From the NCBI GenBank assembly GCA_041309145.1, contig JBFZAG010000106.1, positions 1 to 6,778 of the forward strand: a DNA stretch of 6,778 bases, written 5' to 3'. This stretch comes from JAPLLS01 sp041309145 (lineage in GTDB: Bacteria > Omnitrophota > Gorgyraeia > Gygaellales > Profunditerraquicolaceae). Made by a program: the position numbers and the translations under genes. Below the pieces are notes generated by a model. It was not told the DNA's origin, did no database searches, and was given only the letters and a program-made list of their open reading frames with translations. Each line of letters begins with the position of its first letter. The stretch's first letter is position 1. This document shows positions 5,911-6,778 of the stretch, piece after piece.

Positions 5911-6255
5911 ATGAAGCAGCTGAACAAAGTTTTAAAAGTTTTGGCGGACAGGAACAGGCTGAGGATATTGAAGCTCCTGGAAAAAAGGAAATTCTGCGTC
6001 TGCGAGCTGGCGGCAGTTTTAGGGATAACTCAGCCCAGCACTTCCCGCCATTTGAAAAAGCTTAAATCCGCGGGGTTGATCAGCGATGAGCAGCAGGGGT
6101 TCTGGACCAACTATTTTATCAATAAATCCTGTGTTGGTTATGGCAAGCCGCTGATGAAACAGGTCCAGGGTTGGCTTAATGCAGACCCGGTGATCAAAAG
6201 CGATCTGGAAAAAGCTAGAAAGGTCGATCGCACCAAGTTGTGCTGTAAGCAGTAA
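5911..6255 (+). CDS. arsR: ArsR/SmtB family metalloregulatory repressor
   Basis: This 114-residue protein is a winged-helix repressor of the ArsR/SmtB family, which leaves DNA on binding metal or metalloid. LADRNRLRILKLL (11-23) is the family's first conserved helix, CVCELAAVLGITQPSTSRHLKKLKSAGLI (29-57) is the helix-turn-helix with TQPSTSRHLKKL as recognition helix, and FWTNYFI (64-70) is the wing. C29-V-C31 corresponds to the alpha3 CxC arsenite/antimonite site of classical ArsR (ELCVCDL). A vicinal pair C111-C112 at the C-terminus, and C74, could provide further thiolate ligands. The length is normal. AAGGAG (5901-5906) sits four bases before the ATG. The promoter is overlapped by a perfect dyad, indicating autorepression, and the permease gene begins 49 bases after its stop, so As(III)-type or organoarsenical-responsive control of export is the likely job. 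The exact inducer is inference. Confidence 0.95.
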   Translation: MKQLNKVLKVLADRNRLRILKLLEKRKFCVCELAAVLGITQPSTSRHLKKLKSAGLISDEQQGFWTNYFINKSCVGYGKPLMKQVQGWLNADPVIKSDLEKARKVDRTKLCCKQ

Positions 6256-6269
6256 ATTTTTTTAAGTAA

Positions 6270-6295
6270 ACTAATTAGCCGTTCGGCTAATTAAG
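6270..6295. promoter_or_regulatory. second dyad resembling the arsR operator, before the permease gene
   Basis: ACTAATTAGC (6270-6279) and GCTAATTAAG (6286-6295) flank CGTTCG. This is the same 10-6-10 layout as the dyad over the arsR promoter, with arms matching that site at 8 of 10 bases on the left and 6 of 10 on the right, and again two CTAATTA(G/A) octamers 16 bases apart. The inner nine bases of each side (6272-6280 and 6285-6293) are perfectly complementary around GTTC, so the RNA can also fold into a hairpin ending one base before the G-rich ribosome site (6295-6300). It may be a second repressor site, an RNA hairpin, or both. Confidence 0.55.
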
Positions 6296-6304
6296 GGGGG
6301 ATCA

Positions 6305-6778
6305 ATGAAAGAGCGGAAGAAGTTTCTTTATATTTTGGCGGCATTTCTGGCGTGTTTTTACCTTCCTGTGGAGAATATGCGTTTTAACAACGCGATCTTC
6401 GAAGCCTTGGCGTTGGTCAAGTGGTACGCCCGGGAGCATGTGCTTTTGTGCCTGGTCCCGGCGTTTTTTATTGCCGGAGCGATCTCGGTGTTTGTCTCCC
6501 AGGCTTCGGTGATGAAGTATTTCGGGGCGGCGGCGAATAAATTTCTTTCTTACAGCGTGGCTTCGGTTTCCGGGACGATATTGGCGGTTTGTTCTTGCAC
6601 GGTTCTGCCCTTGTTCTCCGGTATATATAAAAGAGGGGCCGGGCTTGGCCCGGCTTGCGCTTTTCTTTATTCCGGGCCGGCGATAAATGTTCTGGCGATC
6701 ATTCTTACGGCGCGGATCCTGGGCTGGCAGCTGGGTTTGGCCCGGGCTATCGGCTCAATAGTTTTTAGCGTGGTTATC
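6305..6778 (+). CDS. arsP: ArsP-type permease (DUF318), 3' end outside window
   Basis: The frame opens at ATG 6305 after a GGGGGG ribosome site (6295-6300) and stays open for 158 codons to the window end; a full member is typically well over 300 residues. It is a polytopic inner-membrane permease of the ArsP/DUF318 family (Pfam permease PF03773). Membrane helices appear at about 8-21, 46-64, 82-105 and 124-140. The family signature is complete here: AVCSCTVLPLFSGIYKRGAG (94-113) with the C96-S-C98 pair, then ALFYSGPAIN-like FLYSGPAINVLAI (120-132). Characterised ArsP proteins export trivalent organoarsenicals such as methylarsenite, but many DUF318 members are uncharacterised. The position directly behind arsR, with an operator-like dyad between them, supports a metalloid-efflux role under ArsR control. 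The symbol is given on family and context; the substrate is inferred. Confidence 0.88.
   Translation, partial: MKERKKFLYILAAFLACFYLPVENMRFNNAIFEALALVKWYAREHVLLCLVPAFFIAGAISVFVSQASVMKYFGAAANKFLSYSVASVSGTILAVCSCTVLPLFSGIYKRGAGLGPACAFLYSGPAINVLAIILTARILGWQLGLARAIGSIVFSVVI

Noticed and set aside
6272..6293. Hairpin before the permease gene read as an intrinsic terminator or attenuator of arsR
   Set aside because: It is followed by AAGGGGGG rather than a T run; the run of T (6257-6263) is on the wrong side. A repressor site or RNA hairpin fits better.

Overview
The window looks like a piece of a bacterial chromosome with roughly balanced base composition, tightly packed genes, intrinsic terminators and sigma70-type promoters. 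The mix of a lone Wzx flippase, a short GH1 glycosidase, a GYF_2 membrane protein, YajQ and an arsR/arsP pair, plus the codon style, suggests an uncultured PVC-like or Omnitrophota-type lineage. That placement is a guess from gene content; no ribosomal RNA or other taxonomic marker is present. There are no tRNA or rRNA genes, CRISPR arrays, insertion sequences or phage genes.

Layout. (1) Positions 1-483: the probable last codons of an upstream gene, then a small exported beta-rich protein of unknown function (58-429), closed by a hairpin terminator that also serves the convergent flippase gene. (2) 482-1827, minus strand: a Wzx-type polysaccharide flippase with its own promoter. (3) 1871-4352, plus strand: a two-gene unit of a GH1 beta-glycosidase and a secreted protein with two predicted beta-sandwich (carbohydrate-binding-like) regions, joined by a 4-base GTGA overlap. 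(4) 4477-5270: a single-pass membrane protein with an N-terminal GYF_2 domain and proline motifs, ended by a strong terminator. (5) 5252-5810: yajQ, whose promoter overlaps that terminator. (6) 5848-6778: an ArsR-family repressor behind a promoter overlapped by a perfect dyad, followed by an ArsP/DUF318 permease cut off by the window end.

Two regulatory patterns stand out. First, the divergent flippase and GH1 genes each have a promoter whose -10 element ends 6 bases before the ATG, so both messages are predicted to be leaderless, while most other genes here have clear Shine-Dalgarno sequences. Second, the dyad over the arsR promoter has a diverged copy with the same 10-6-10 geometry directly in front of the permease gene, suggesting that ArsR acts at two sites in the same short operon.

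No clearly novel multi-gene system is visible. The items most worth following are the paired leaderless promoters, the duplicated ArsR dyad, and the glycosidase/secreted-protein pair.
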